A stretch of DNA of 42,088 bases from the NCBI GenBank assembly GCA_003490025.1, contig DNJC01000009.1, positions 13,484 through 55,571 on the forward strand, given 5' to 3'. Numbering within the stretch: the first letter of the stretch is position 1; each line of letters starts with the position of its first letter. Shown piece after piece: positions 15,222-23,224 of this stretch. The notes beneath the pieces are model-generated. The model searched no databases. It was not told where the DNA came from and was given only the letters and a program-made list of their open reading frames with translations. Made by a program: the position numbers and the translations under genes. Source of the DNA: Geobacter sp. (GTDB lineage: Bacteria; Desulfobacterota; Desulfuromonadia; Geobacterales; Geobacteraceae).

Positions 15222-16526
15222 TCAGCCTTGCTGCGCCTTCCGGGATTTCGGGAGATGCTCCATGTTTTGCAGCAGGATCCGCTCCAGCGTGGCGTCCAGG
15301 AACTTCTGTTTGCAGTCGACCTCCTCCATGCTCCCCCCCTTCACCATGGTCAGGAAGCGACAGCCGCCGAAACAAAGCGGGAGGTACGAACAGTCAAGGC
15401 AGGCGTCGATGCGCCAGTTCCCGATGCAGTGGGAGTCGCCGTACTCCTTGATGCCGCCGGCCAGGGTCCCGACGCAGAGCCCGTCCCACCCCATGAAGGC
15501 CGGGCACTTGTAGAGCGCCCCCTCGCGGTCCACCACGATGTTGTCCTGAAGCTCCACTATGCAGGCCGAGACCAGCGGCCTGGAAGTAGCGAACCCCCTG
15601 GTCATGATCTCCTCGCGCAGGAAAAGCAGCGCCTCGAACAGCCACGGCTCCTCCGAGGAGGCGCAGCCGGAGCCGCAGTCCGAGCAGCCGGCCTTGGGGG
15701 TCACCGGGGTGAACTGGACGTGCCTGAGCTTCTCCGGCGTGATGCCGCGGGAGATGAGGTGGTCCAGCAGACGGGGGAATTGACGGTAGTTCCCTTCCCG
15801 GAAGTTCCCGCCGAGCTGGATCGGCACGATATCCCAGATCTGAGCCAGGTTGTCGACGATGGTGTCGAAGCTCCCGGCGCCGCAGGCGTAGGGACGCTCG
15901 ACGTCGTGCACCTCGCGCGGGCCGTCCAGCGTGAATTTCGCCCCCTTCAAGCCGAGCGGGACGAGCCTTTTCGCCGTCTCGCGGTTCAGGAGGGTGCCGT
16001 TGGTCACCAGGGTGAAGGAGTAGTTCACCCCGTGGCGTTGCGCCCCATTGAGAAGCGGCTCCGATATCCTGGCGATCAGATCCTGCGACAGGAGCGGCTC
16101 GCCGCCGTAGAACGAGATGGCGACATCGTGTCCGCGGGTGATCCTGTCCCGCAGGAAGGTTTCCACCACCAGGTCGGCCGTCTCCTCCGACATGTAATGC
16201 CCTCCGCGGAAATCCGCCTCGTAGCAGTACCCGCAGTCCAGGTTGCAGTCCAGGTTCAGCACCACGACGGCGCTGAAGCTGCGGCTCTTTGCGTTGACAC
16301 GCTCCAGCATGCCGCGCATCTCCCCTCTCTCCGCCGCCCTGTCGTCGACCAGCATGCCGAGCCGGGAGAGCGCGTCGCGCTCGGGGAGAGACTCGTCCCC
16401 TTGCTGCAGGGATCTCAGGGTGTCGCCCGAGACGATCGCGGTGGAGGTGCGCAGGGTGGAGAAGAGCAGGAAGTGGTCGGGGCGGTCCTTGGCGGGATAG
16501 ATCTTGAGATACTGTGACAAAGGCAT
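15222..16526 (-). CDS. Radical SAM/SPASM peptide maturase (putative geopeptide maturase)
   Basis: A 434-residue radical SAM enzyme with a SPASM domain, the architecture of RiPP-modifying enzymes. The SAM cluster motif is CNLDCGYC (C94, C98, C101). AISFYGGEPLLSQDL and FTLVTNGTLLNRE are the usual following strands. The SPASM region contains ACIVELQDNIVVDREGALYKC and CLDCSYLPLCFGGC, giving Cys ligands for auxiliary clusters. A CSDCGSGC stretch in the middle is an extra Cys cluster. Sequence and neighbourhood fit the family known from Geobacter as putative geopeptide maturase. Its likely substrate is the 36-residue peptide 115 bases upstream. The ribosome site is weak (GGAACGCGCC), which would keep enzyme below precursor. 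Confidence 0.88.
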   Translation of the reverse strand: MPLSQYLKIYPAKDRPDHFLLFSTLRTSTAIVSGDTLRSLQQGDESLPERDALSRLGMLVDDRAAERGEMRGMLERVNAKSRSFSAVVVLNLDCNLDCGYCYEADFRGGHYMSEETADLVVETFLRDRITRGHDVAISFYGGEPLLSQDLIARISEPLLNGAQRHGVNYSFTLVTNGTLLNRETAKRLVPLGLKGAKFTLDGPREVHDVERPYACGAGSFDTIVDNLAQIWDIVPIQLGGNFREGNYRQFPRLLDHLISRGITPEKLRHVQFTPVTPKAGCSDCGSGCASSEEPWLFEALLFLREEIMTRGFATSRPLVSACIVELQDNIVVDREGALYKCPAFMGWDGLCVGTLAGGIKEYGDSHCIGNWRIDACLDCSYLPLCFGGCRFLTMVKGGSMEEVDCKQKFLDATLERILLQNMEHLPKSRKAQQG

Positions 16527-16596
16527 GGCGCGTTCCGTTTACTGGCATTGTAGGTTTTACTTTATGATTAAAATTGATTTTCTCTTGATGAGAGGA

Positions 16597-16627
16597 TGTC
16601 GCGCCTCCGGTGCGGGGAGGCGCGACA
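16597..16627 (-). promoter_or_regulatory. Intercistronic hairpin between precursor and maturase
   Basis: A 12-bp perfect GC-rich stem (TGTCGCGCCTCC against GGAGGCGCGACA) with a 7-base loop sits 13 bases after the precursor stop. There is no immediate U run, so it is more likely a partial attenuator or a 3'-end stabiliser than a full terminator. Such structures often set a high precursor-to-enzyme ratio in peptide operons. Confidence 0.65.
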
Positions 16628-16640
16628 GACACGAGATTGC

Positions 16641-16751
16641 CTACGGCATGTAGAAAACGTACATCACCCAGCAGCAGCCGAACGACTCGCTGCTCTCTTC
16701 TGCATTGACGCCCTCTTCGATGATTTCCAGTGCCACATTTTCCTTTGCCAT
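16641..16751 (-). CDS. 36-residue RiPP precursor (putative geopeptide)
   Basis: A short gene directly upstream of the radical SAM/SPASM maturase. The peptide has an acidic N-terminal leader-like half (MAKENVALEIIEEGVNAEES) and an aromatic/Cys core ending SFGCCWVMYVFYMP, with adjacent Cys26-Cys27 followed by Trp28. GGGGGA lies 8-13 bases before the ATG. The codons use the same GC-rich bias as neighbours. Short precursors with a CCW-type core beside this maturase family fit what I recall of geopeptides. The modification is not known to me; Cys-based thioether or other radical chemistry is inference. There is no leader-cleavage site that I can name and no protease or ABC exporter nearby. Confidence 0.82.
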   Translation of the reverse strand: MAKENVALEIIEEGVNAEESSESFGCCWVMYVFYMP

Positions 16752-16809
16752 TGCAGTTTCCCCCGTCTGTTTGGTGTGAAAGCTTTGGACTTGACTTTAA
16801 GGATGTGTT

Positions 16810-16838
16810 ACATTAGCATGCCCTAAAACAGTTGGCAA
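16810..16838 (-). promoter_or_regulatory. Candidate promoter of the geopeptide operon
   Basis: On the minus strand TTGCCA (16838-16833) and TAATGT (16815-16810) are 17 bases apart, with about 50 bases of leader before the precursor ATG. The -35 box is good and the -10 box is poor, suggesting a regulated promoter. A palindrome lies immediately upstream. Confidence 0.45.
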
Positions 16839-16839
16839 T

Positions 16840-16859
16840 AGAAAAAATTAATTTTTTCT
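16840..16859. promoter_or_regulatory. 20-bp perfect palindrome between divergent transcription units
   Basis: AGAAAAAATT followed by AATTTTTTCT is a perfect dyad. It sits one base upstream of the geopeptide -35 box and 16 bases before the TTG of the TonB receptor gene. Position suits an operator shared by both units; an all-AT stem would be a poor terminator. Confidence 0.5.
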
Positions 16860-16875
16860 GACTTAGGAGTCTTTT

Positions 16876-18723
16876 TTGATTAAATATTTTATTGGTCAAC
16901 GGCGAACCAATGCCAGAGTTAAGCACGCCCTGCTGTGTGTCACGCTCTGTCTGGCGCTCATGCCGCCGCCGGTCATGGGGGACGACGAGTTGCGCTCCCT
17001 CGAGCTTTACAACGGGGCGGAGGCGGAGATCGTTTCCGGCAGCCGCTCGCCGCGACCGGCTTCCCAGACCGCGGAAAACATAACGGTGATCACCTCGGGC
17101 GAGATAGAGGCGTTCAACGCCCACACCCTCGCCGACATACTCAATTACATCACCGGCGTCCAGATGGAGATGATCCGGACGCCAGGGTCCGTGACGAACA
17201 TCGAGGTGCAGGGATCCAACTTCAACCACGTCCTCGTCCTGGTCGACGACGTTCCCATCAACAACCTTTCGGAGAACTTCCCCGACGTAAGTACCATTCC
17301 GGTGCAGATGATCGAGAGGGTAGAGGTGGTCAAGGGAGCAGCCTCCTCCGCCTGGGGCAACGCCCTTGGCGGCGTCGTCAACGTGATCACCAAGTCTCCC
17401 GACACGGAGCGCGCCTTAGGCGGTGTCGTTTCCGGCTCCTTCGGGCAGAGGGAAACCGCCGACGGCAGGGTGGAGTTGACAGGAACCTGGGAGCGCGCGG
17501 GCTACTACGTCACCGGCGGCAAACTCCGCTCCGACGGGCTGCGGCCCAACAACATGGTGGACCAGGAGAACGTCTACGGCAAAGTCCGCTACGACCTTCC
17601 GACGCGCGGCTCGGTCGGTCTCACCACCGGCTGGACCGACGTGAAGAGCGGCATCTACGGGGCGGGGCCGGAAACGGGGAGCAAAGACAGCAATCAGATG
17701 ATCGCCACCCTTTCCGCCAACTATCCCATCACGGACCGTCTGAGCCTCGACGCCGTCCTTTTGTCCAGCCGGACCGTCAGCGACCTGGCGCAGAGCAGGC
17801 TCTTCGGGGGGAATCTCATCTCGGCCACCTACCATTCGAACGAATCCCGAATCGGCGGCAACGCCAGGCTTTCCTGGGTGGACGAACTGCAAAGGATCTC
17901 TGCCGGCATCGATTACGAGCACGTCAAGGCGCATGTCACCGTCCCCGTCTTTCGCGCCGATCTCCTGGACCGCCAGGCCGATCGCGTCGGGGTGTATCTG
18001 AGCGATACCTTTACCCTGGGGCACTTCGCGGTTACCCCCAGCGCGCGGTTCGACAGCAACGGCTCGGAGGGGGATCACTTCAGCCCGAGCCTCGGATTCA
18101 CCTATGCGATCACGGAAAACAGCCTGCTGCGGGGCTACACCGCGAGGGGATACAGCCTGACCTCCCTGAACAGGGACAGTTCCACGGAAAAGGTCTGGAC
18201 CTCGCAGCTAGGTTTCGAGACCGGTGAGGTCCCCTACCTCTGGCTGAAGGGGACCCTCTTCCGAAACGACACCTGGGACGTCAGGGCCCTCGACCCCGTC
18301 GGATCGCCCGTGCAGCAACGGCAGCTGAAGCAGGGGGTCGAGTTGGAGGCAAAGACTCTCCCCTTTTTGAACACCTCCTTTTGGGCGGGCTACACCTTCA
18401 TGCTCACCACGCTGGGAGACAACGGTCGCGTGCTGGAGGGGTATCCCCGGCACACGGCGAAGGTGGGGATCAGGTATCTGGACGCCGGCCGTTTCCAGGC
18501 CGAGCTGATCGGTCATTACATAGACTGGAACAAGTCCCAGACCGGGAAGTATCCCGCCCCGATCTGGGACCTGCACCTGAAGAAGGAATTCCTGTATGCG
18601 GACAACCTGGCCCTTGAACTCTTCCTCTCGGTGAGAAACCTGCTGGACGGGGACCAGTACCTGTACAGCATCTACCAAAACGCGGGACGCTGGGGTGAAG
18701 CGGGGGTCAGATGCAGGTTCTGA
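16876..18723 (+). CDS. TonB-dependent outer-membrane receptor
   Basis: A 615-residue outer-membrane beta-barrel transporter. A signal peptide (HALLCVTLCLALMPPPVMG) is followed by a plug domain with TAENITVITSGEIEAFNAHTLADILNYITGVQ, the VLVLVDDVPINNL strand and IERVEVVKGAASSAWGNALGGVVNVITK. The barrel has typical alternating strands and ends in a C-terminal Phe (GVRCRF), the assembly signal. The start is TTG at 16876 with AGGAG six bases upstream. The substrate is not evident; it is closest in style to cobalamin/siderophore receptors. It overlaps the binding-protein gene and is divergent from the geopeptide genes. Confidence 0.9.
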   Translation: MIKYFIGQRRTNARVKHALLCVTLCLALMPPPVMGDDELRSLELYNGAEAEIVSGSRSPRPASQTAENITVITSGEIEAFNAHTLADILNYITGVQMEMIRTPGSVTNIEVQGSNFNHVLVLVDDVPINNLSENFPDVSTIPVQMIERVEVVKGAASSAWGNALGGVVNVITKSPDTERALGGVVSGSFGQRETADGRVELTGTWERAGYYVTGGKLRSDGLRPNNMVDQENVYGKVRYDLPTRGSVGLTTGWTDVKSGIYGAGPETGSKDSNQMIATLSANYPITDRLSLDAVLLSSRTVSDLAQSRLFGGNLISATYHSNESRIGGNARLSWVDELQRISAGIDYEHVKAHVTVPVFRADLLDRQADRVGVYLSDTFTLGHFAVTPSARFDSNGSEGDHFSPSLGFTYAITENSLLRGYTARGYSLTSLNRDSSTEKVWTSQLGFETGEVPYLWLKGTLFRNDTWDVRALDPVGSPVQQRQLKQGVELEAKTLPFLNTSFWAGYTFMLTTLGDNGRVLEGYPRHTAKVGIRYLDAGRFQAELIGHYIDWNKSQTGKYPAPIWDLHLKKEFLYADNLALELFLSVRNLLDGDQYLYSIYQNAGRWGEAGVRCRF

Positions 18724-19565
18724 GACTCCTCGTCATGCTGGCCGTCGTGTTCCTCCCTCCCGTCACGGCCCTCGCCTACGACGTCCTCGTGCTCCAGTCG
18801 CTTCACGAGAAGGGGTACAACGAGGCGATCAACGGATTCAAGCGCGAGTTCCACGGCAGCTTGAGGAATATAATCCTTTCCGACTACGCCGAGGCGGACG
18901 TCACCCGCCTGACGCGCGAGGAGCACCCAAGGCTCATCGTCGCGGTCGGCGACCGCGCCCTGGAGCTCGCGCAGAAACAGAGCAACACGCCGGTGCTCTA
19001 CATGATGGCGTTGAACCCGAGGCCCCGCAGGATGACCACCGGGGTCGGGATGCTCCTCGACCCTTCGCGCTACGTTTCCGTCTTCGACAACCTCAAGGCG
19101 GCGAGGGTGGGGGTCGTGTACGACCCTGCCAAAAGCGGCCAGTACGTGAGGCGGGCGCTCAGCCATGCCGGACGCTACAACATCGAACTGGTGATGCGCG
19201 AGGTGCGGGCGGCCAAGGAAACACCCGCCATGCTGGAATCCCTGCAGGGGAAGGTGGACGCCATCTGGATGCTTCCCGACCCGACCGCCGTGTCTCCCGC
19301 CTCGACCGAGGCGTACTTCCTCTTTTCGCAGAGGGAGCGGGTGCCGGTCGTCACCTTCGCCGACGTCTACCTTTCCATGGGCGGCGCCGTGGCCCTCACC
19401 ATAGACCGCTTCGACATCGGCAGACAGCTGGGCGAGATGGCGCAGTCGATACTGAACGGGACGCCGGTCGAGGAGATACCCCCCGCGTCGCCGCGCCGGG
19501 TCGTCACCAAGTCCAACGAGGGCGTGGTGCGCCAGCTCAGGCAAAACGGCGGGGCGGGGCGGTGA
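18711..19565 (+). CDS. Periplasmic substrate-binding protein (ABC_sub_bind type)
   Basis: A 284-residue exported protein with a signal peptide (LRLLVMLAVVFLPPVTALA) and two Rossmann-like lobes. IVAVGDRALELAQ, VLYMMALNP and ARVGVVYDPAKSGQYVRRAL, then DAIWMLPDPTAVSP and VPVVTFADVYLSMGGAVALTIDRFDIGRQLGEMA, match the PF04392 family of binding proteins. No ABC permease or ATPase accompanies it. It lies between a TonB receptor, which it overlaps by 13 bases, and a sensor kinase, so a role as periplasmic ligand sensor for the kinase is plausible. Confidence 0.82.
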   Translation: MQVLRLLVMLAVVFLPPVTALAYDVLVLQSLHEKGYNEAINGFKREFHGSLRNIILSDYAEADVTRLTREEHPRLIVAVGDRALELAQKQSNTPVLYMMALNPRPRRMTTGVGMLLDPSRYVSVFDNLKAARVGVVYDPAKSGQYVRRALSHAGRYNIELVMREVRAAKETPAMLESLQGKVDAIWMLPDPTAVSPASTEAYFLFSQRERVPVVTFADVYLSMGGAVALTIDRFDIGRQLGEMAQSILNGTPVEEIPPASPRRVVTKSNEGVVRQLRQNGGAGR

Positions 19566-19567
19566 GA

Positions 19568-21211
19568 ATGGCGCGCAAGAAGAGATTTCGGCTGGCGGCA
19601 TACACCAAGAGCTTCCGCCTCAGGCTCTACCTGATCTTCACCGTGACCATCGCGCTCCTGACCGGTGCGTTCACCTTTTTCTACGTGATAACCGAGATCA
19701 ACGCCTACAAAAGCACCCTGGAGCGGGAAGGGAGGCTCCTCGCCACCATCCTGGCCCAGAACGCGAGGCTGCCGCTCTTCGCCGAAAACCGGGAGGCCCT
19801 TTCGGTCCTGGCGCAGGGGACCGCGCGCTACCCCTCCGTGCACTCGGTGGTGATCAGCAACATCGAGGGGAGGGTGGTGGCCGAGGCCCGCAGGGGGAAG
19901 GAGCAGCCGGACAACGTCATCGGGATGGAGGTCGCCATCACCTCGCCGGGGCCGGTCCTGTCGCCCGAGTCGGTGCTCCTCGGGCATCTCCCGGACGACA
20001 AGGAGCGGGTGATCGGGAAGGTGCTGCTGCGGCTGGACACCTCCGGCGCGCGGGAGCGGATCGTCACGCTGGTCACCGCGGCGCTCGCCATCGGCACCCT
20101 GTTCTGGATCCTGGTGTCGCTGTTGAGCTACCAGGTGCTGAAAAGGGTCACCGCCTCCTTCAACATGCTGATGGGGGGGATCGAGGAGATCGGCTCGGGG
20201 AAGCTCTCTTCGCGTGTCGACCTTGACGGCGACGACGAGCTGGGGCGGGCCGCCAACGCCATCAACGCCATGGCCGCCTCCCTGGAGCTGAGGGAGCTGG
20301 AGAACCAGGCCCTGCAGGACGAGCTGCTGAAGGCGATGAAGCTCGAGGTGCAGGAGGAGAAAAAGCGGGTCATGGCGCGGCTCATCCAGACCAACAAGAT
20401 GACCTCGCTCGGCCTGCTCCTCTCCAGCATGGCGCACGAGATCAACAACCCGAACGCCTCGATCCGTTTTTCCGGGCACATGATCGGCAAGATGTGGGTG
20501 GATGCGGTCCCTCTGCTGGACGGCGTCTGGCAGGAGGAGGGGGAGTTCTACCTGGGGGGGGTGCCGTTCCAGACGGCGCGGCTCGCGCTGGCGGAGAACG
20601 CGGCCAAGATCGTGGAGAATTCGGAGCGGATCGCCCGGGTGGTCCAGGGGCTCAGGGACTACGGGGTGGGGGGGGGGACCCATCTGCGCCAGAAGCTGGA
20701 GATAAACAACGCGGTTTCCGCGGCGCTGTCCGTCCTCGCCTGCCAGATGAAGCGGGACGTGCAGCTGAAGACCTCTCTCGGCACCGACATCCCGGTGGTC
20801 AACGGGAGCCAGCAGCAGATCGAGCAGGTGCTGATAAACCTGATACTGAACGCCATGCAGGCGTGCGCGGGGGGGCGCGGCGAGGTCACTCTCACCACCC
20901 GCTACGACAAGGGGGTCTCCGAGGTGGTGGTGGAGGTGCAGGATGACGGCGCCGGCATCAGCGCCGAGACGATGGAGCGGCTCTTCGAGCCGTTTTTCTC
21001 CACCAAGCTGGAAAGGGGCGGGAGCGGGCTGGGGCTGTACATCTCGCAGTACATCGTGGCGGAGCACGGCGGGAGGCTGCAGCTCGCCTCGACGCCCGGC
21101 AAGGGGACCCTGGCGCGCGTGGTCCTCCCGGCCGGAGTCGCCTCAGTGGGCAACATGGTCCCCGCCGAGGATGTTCAGCATCCCGCCGATCCGCTCCATG
21201 AGGTCCGTTAG
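19568..21211 (+). CDS. Membrane sensor histidine kinase (HAMP, HisKA-like, HATPase)
   Basis: A 547-residue kinase. Two membrane helices (LRLYLIFTVTIALLTGAFTFFYVI and LVTAALAIGTLFWILVSLLSYQVL) enclose a periplasmic sensor of about 150 residues (AQNARLPLFAENREALSVLA). A HAMP segment and a coiled coil lead to the phosphorylation site MAHEINNP (His290). The ATPase domain has LINLILNAMQA, VQDDGAGISAETMERLFEPFFSTK and GGSGLGLYISQYIVAEHGG. The start ATG is two bases after the preceding stop. Its 3' end overlaps the convergent gene at 21143. Its most likely local partner is the sigma-54 regulator at 13768. Confidence 0.92.
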   Translation: MARKKRFRLAAYTKSFRLRLYLIFTVTIALLTGAFTFFYVITEINAYKSTLEREGRLLATILAQNARLPLFAENREALSVLAQGTARYPSVHSVVISNIEGRVVAEARRGKEQPDNVIGMEVAITSPGPVLSPESVLLGHLPDDKERVIGKVLLRLDTSGARERIVTLVTAALAIGTLFWILVSLLSYQVLKRVTASFNMLMGGIEEIGSGKLSSRVDLDGDDELGRAANAINAMAASLELRELENQALQDELLKAMKLEVQEEKKRVMARLIQTNKMTSLGLLLSSMAHEINNPNASIRFSGHMIGKMWVDAVPLLDGVWQEEGEFYLGGVPFQTARLALAENAAKIVENSERIARVVQGLRDYGVGGGTHLRQKLEINNAVSAALSVLACQMKRDVQLKTSLGTDIPVVNGSQQQIEQVLINLILNAMQACAGGRGEVTLTTRYDKGVSEVVVEVQDDGAGISAETMERLFEPFFSTKLERGGSGLGLYISQYIVAEHGGRLQLASTPGKGTLARVVLPAGVASVGNMVPAEDVQHPADPLHEVR

Positions 21212-21442
21212 GGCCTCTCCCTCGTATCCCCCGCCGCAGATCCTGCGCATCTGGCCCAAAAGCCCCTCGAAGACATCCTCTCCGCAGCAACCGCGCATCA
21301 TCTCGGAACTCAGGTTGTCGTTCAACAGCAGCCGTTTCATCTGGATCAGCTGTATCTCGACCCGCAGCTTCTTGATGGTCGGCATGTCGCTTTGCTTTAG
21401 CAACTGAAGGCACTGGTTGATGATGCTGTACTGGTGGTCCAT
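21143..21442 (-). CDS. Small helical protein of unknown function
   Basis: A 99-residue protein, probably all helical: QYSIINQCLQLLKQSDMPTI, KKLRVEIQLIQMKRLLLN, EDVFEGLLGQMRRICGGGYEGEALTDLMERIGGML. GGGGGAAG four bases before the ATG at 21442 is a good ribosome site. It has a Cys pair (RGCCGED) and no recognised domain. Its last 69 bases overlap the 3' end of the sensor-kinase gene on the other strand, so the two transcripts would be antisense there. Confidence 0.6.
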   Translation of the reverse strand: MDHQYSIINQCLQLLKQSDMPTIKKLRVEIQLIQMKRLLLNDNLSSEMMRGCCGEDVFEGLLGQMRRICGGGYEGEALTDLMERIGGMLNILGGDHVAH

Positions 21443-21573
21443 GGTCTTCCCCCGATAGCATAGTAGTTGAAGCACCCGTTCCATGTTCCAAGATGCGTGC
21501 CAATATCTCGGGTTCCGAAACCGTGCCAGTTCAGCCGGTTAGGCGAGCGCCTTTTCCGACTGTCGGGGGAGGG

Positions 21574-21595
21574 GGGTGTGAAAAATTTTACACCC
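21574..21595. repeat. Inverted repeat GGGTGT/ACACCC around an A/T core
   Basis: GGGTGTG-AAAAATTTTA-CACCC is an imperfect dyad between the cheY-like stop and the 99-residue gene. It may be an operator for the latter or part of the terminator region for the chemosensory operon. Confidence 0.4.
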
Positions 21596-21647
21596 TCGCG
21601 GGTGCGCGCCGTAAAAGCGGCGCCGAATCGGGTGGTTGCGATGCAGT

Positions 21648-21678
21648 TGTAAAAAAATTCACTGTTCGTTTTTTTACA
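21648..21678 (-). terminator. Terminator-like hairpin after the chemosensory operon
   Basis: TGTAAAAAAA and TTTTTTTACA form a 10-bp stem with an 11-base loop, 18 bases after the cheY-like stop, and the 3' arm itself is a T run. Flanking CAGTTG copies occur at both ends. Confidence 0.5.
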
Positions 21679-21695
21679 GTTGCGGGAAAGGGGGG

Positions 21696-22070
21696 CTAGC
21701 GCGACGAGAGGCACTTGCGGATGCAGCTGGTCAGTTCAACCGGCGTGAACGGTTTCAGGATGTAGCCGTCCGCCCCCGCCTCGGCCACGAGCTGGCGCAT
21801 CTCCTCCTCGCTCTTGGAGGAGAGGAGCAGTATCGGGATGTCCCGGCTCACCTCGTTCTCCTTCAGAAGCTTCGCCTTCTTGTTGCCGTCGAGCATCGGC
21901 ATCATGATGTCCATGATGATCAGGTCCGGCCTTTCCTTGGAGAAGATGTAGCGGTTGGCCTCTATGCCGTTGGTGGCGGTCACCACCTGGTACCCCGCCT
22001 GGTCGAGCGCGTCCTTTGCCATGGCCAGGACCAGCTCGCTGTCGTCTATGATAAGAATCTTTTTACTCAC
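21696..22070 (-). CDS. CheY-like single-domain response regulator
   Basis: A 124-residue receiver with no output domain: ILIIDDSELVL supplies the acidic pair, DLIIMDIMMPMLDG the phospho-Asp, LLLSSKSEEE the Ser/Thr switch and YILKPFTPVEL the conserved Lys. The start is a GTG at 22070 with AAGGAG exactly six bases upstream. That AAGGAG lies inside the cheB gene and the two frames overlap by 8 bases, so translation is coupled. It is the last gene of the chemosensory operon and its probable output. Confidence 0.88.
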   Translation of the reverse strand: MSKKILIIDDSELVLAMAKDALDQAGYQVVTATNGIEANRYIFSKERPDLIIMDIMMPMLDGNKKAKLLKENEVSRDIPILLLSSKSEEEMRQLVAEAGADGYILKPFTPVELTSCIRKCLSSR

Positions 22071-23175
22071 GCTGTTCTCCTTTGTCATGATCTTTTCGTA
22101 TCGAATGGATGGCGGCGTCCCCCCCAGTCGCGAATGGCGGCTCCTTGCTCTTTGCAAAGAGCTTGCCGATCGCATCGGGGAGGTCGTCCAGCGGCACGAC
22201 CCGGTCCACCGCGTTGAGGCCGATGGCGACCTTGGGCATACCGAAGACGGCGCAGCTCGACTCGTCCTGCACCATGGTGGTGCCGCCGGACTCCCTGATG
22301 TGGAGCAGCCCCTGGGCGCCGTCCTTTCCCATCCCGGTCATGAGAAGCCCCACCACGCGCTCGCAGCGCTCCTGCGCCAGGGAGTTGAAGAAGACGTCGA
22401 TGGAGGGACGGCAGCAGTTCACCGGCGGGGCGCCGACGAGCCTGATTCTCCCCTCAACCAGTGTCATGTGGCTCCCGTCCGGGGCGACCATCACCTCCCC
22501 GGGGAGGCACCTGGAGCCCTCCGCGGCGATCAGGACCGGGAGGGCGCACTCCCGGTTCAGCCAGGTGGCGAAACCGGCGGCGAAGCCGGGGGCTATGTGC
22601 TGCACCACGAAGACCGAGCCGGGGAAATGGGGCGGAAGCGCCTTCAAAAGTTTCATCACCGCCTTGGGGCCGCCGGTCGAGGCGCCGATGGCGAGCAGGG
22701 TGGGGCCGGGGCCGCCGGAGGCGATCTCCACAGGCGCGGGAGGACGCAGCTTCCGGCGGGGGTGGCGGATCACCCTGATGCCGGAGAGGAGCCTGACCTT
22801 TTCCACCAGCCGTCGCGCGAAATCTTCCAGCGCGCCGGGCGCCCCTATTTCAGGTTTCTCCATCACGTCCAGCGCGCCCCGCTTGATGGCCAGGAAGGCG
22901 CGGTCCACCTCGCTCGCCTCGATGGCGGCGGAAAGGACCAGGACCGGGGTGGGTGAGAGCGCCATGATCTCCTCGATCGCCTCCAGCCCGTCCATCACCG
23001 GCATGACGATGTCCATGATCACCAGGTCCGGTTTCAGGCCCACGGTGAGATCGACCGCCTCCCGTCCGTTGCACGCCTCGCCAGCGATACTGAAATCCGC
23101 CTGCTCCAGCAGCAGGTCCTTGAGAAGCTGGCGCACCAGCATGGCGTCGTCGGCCAGCAGAATTCTCGTCGTCAT
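22063..23175 (-). CDS. cheB: Chemotaxis methylesterase CheB
   Basis: A 370-residue receptor-modification methylesterase/deamidase. The receiver has Asp55 in LVIMDIVMP. The catalytic domain has the triad Ser166 (GASTGGP), His193 (VQHIAPGF) and Asp285 (GMGKDGA). The C-terminal tail of about 30 residues (KSKEPPFATGGDAAIHSIRKD) is longer than usual. It would act on the MCP of the same operon under phosphorylation by the CheA. Confidence 0.95.
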   Translation of the reverse strand: MTTRILLADDAMLVRQLLKDLLLEQADFSIAGEACNGREAVDLTVGLKPDLVIMDIVMPVMDGLEAIEEIMALSPTPVLVLSAAIEASEVDRAFLAIKRGALDVMEKPEIGAPGALEDFARRLVEKVRLLSGIRVIRHPRRKLRPPAPVEIASGGPGPTLLAIGASTGGPKAVMKLLKALPPHFPGSVFVVQHIAPGFAAGFATWLNRECALPVLIAAEGSRCLPGEVMVAPDGSHMTLVEGRIRLVGAPPVNCCRPSIDVFFNSLAQERCERVVGLLMTGMGKDGAQGLLHIRESGGTTMVQDESSCAVFGMPKVAIGLNAVDRVVPLDDLPDAIGKLFAKSKEPPFATGGDAAIHSIRKDHDKGEQRE

Positions 23176-23224
23176 AAAACCGCCTGTCCCGCCCCGGCTC
23201 TACAGGCCTCGGGCTTGCCTTGCA

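Noticed and set aside
16700..16875. Sigma-54 promoter for the geopeptide or receptor genes
   Set aside because: No GG-N10-GC element was found on either strand near the starts, despite the neighbouring sigma-54 activator.
18695..19567. Upstream extension of the sensor kinase gene through the binding-protein region
   Set aside because: The in-frame stretch has Arg/Pro/Gly-rich shadow composition; the real frame there is the periplasmic binding protein, and the kinase begins at the ATG before its first membrane helix.
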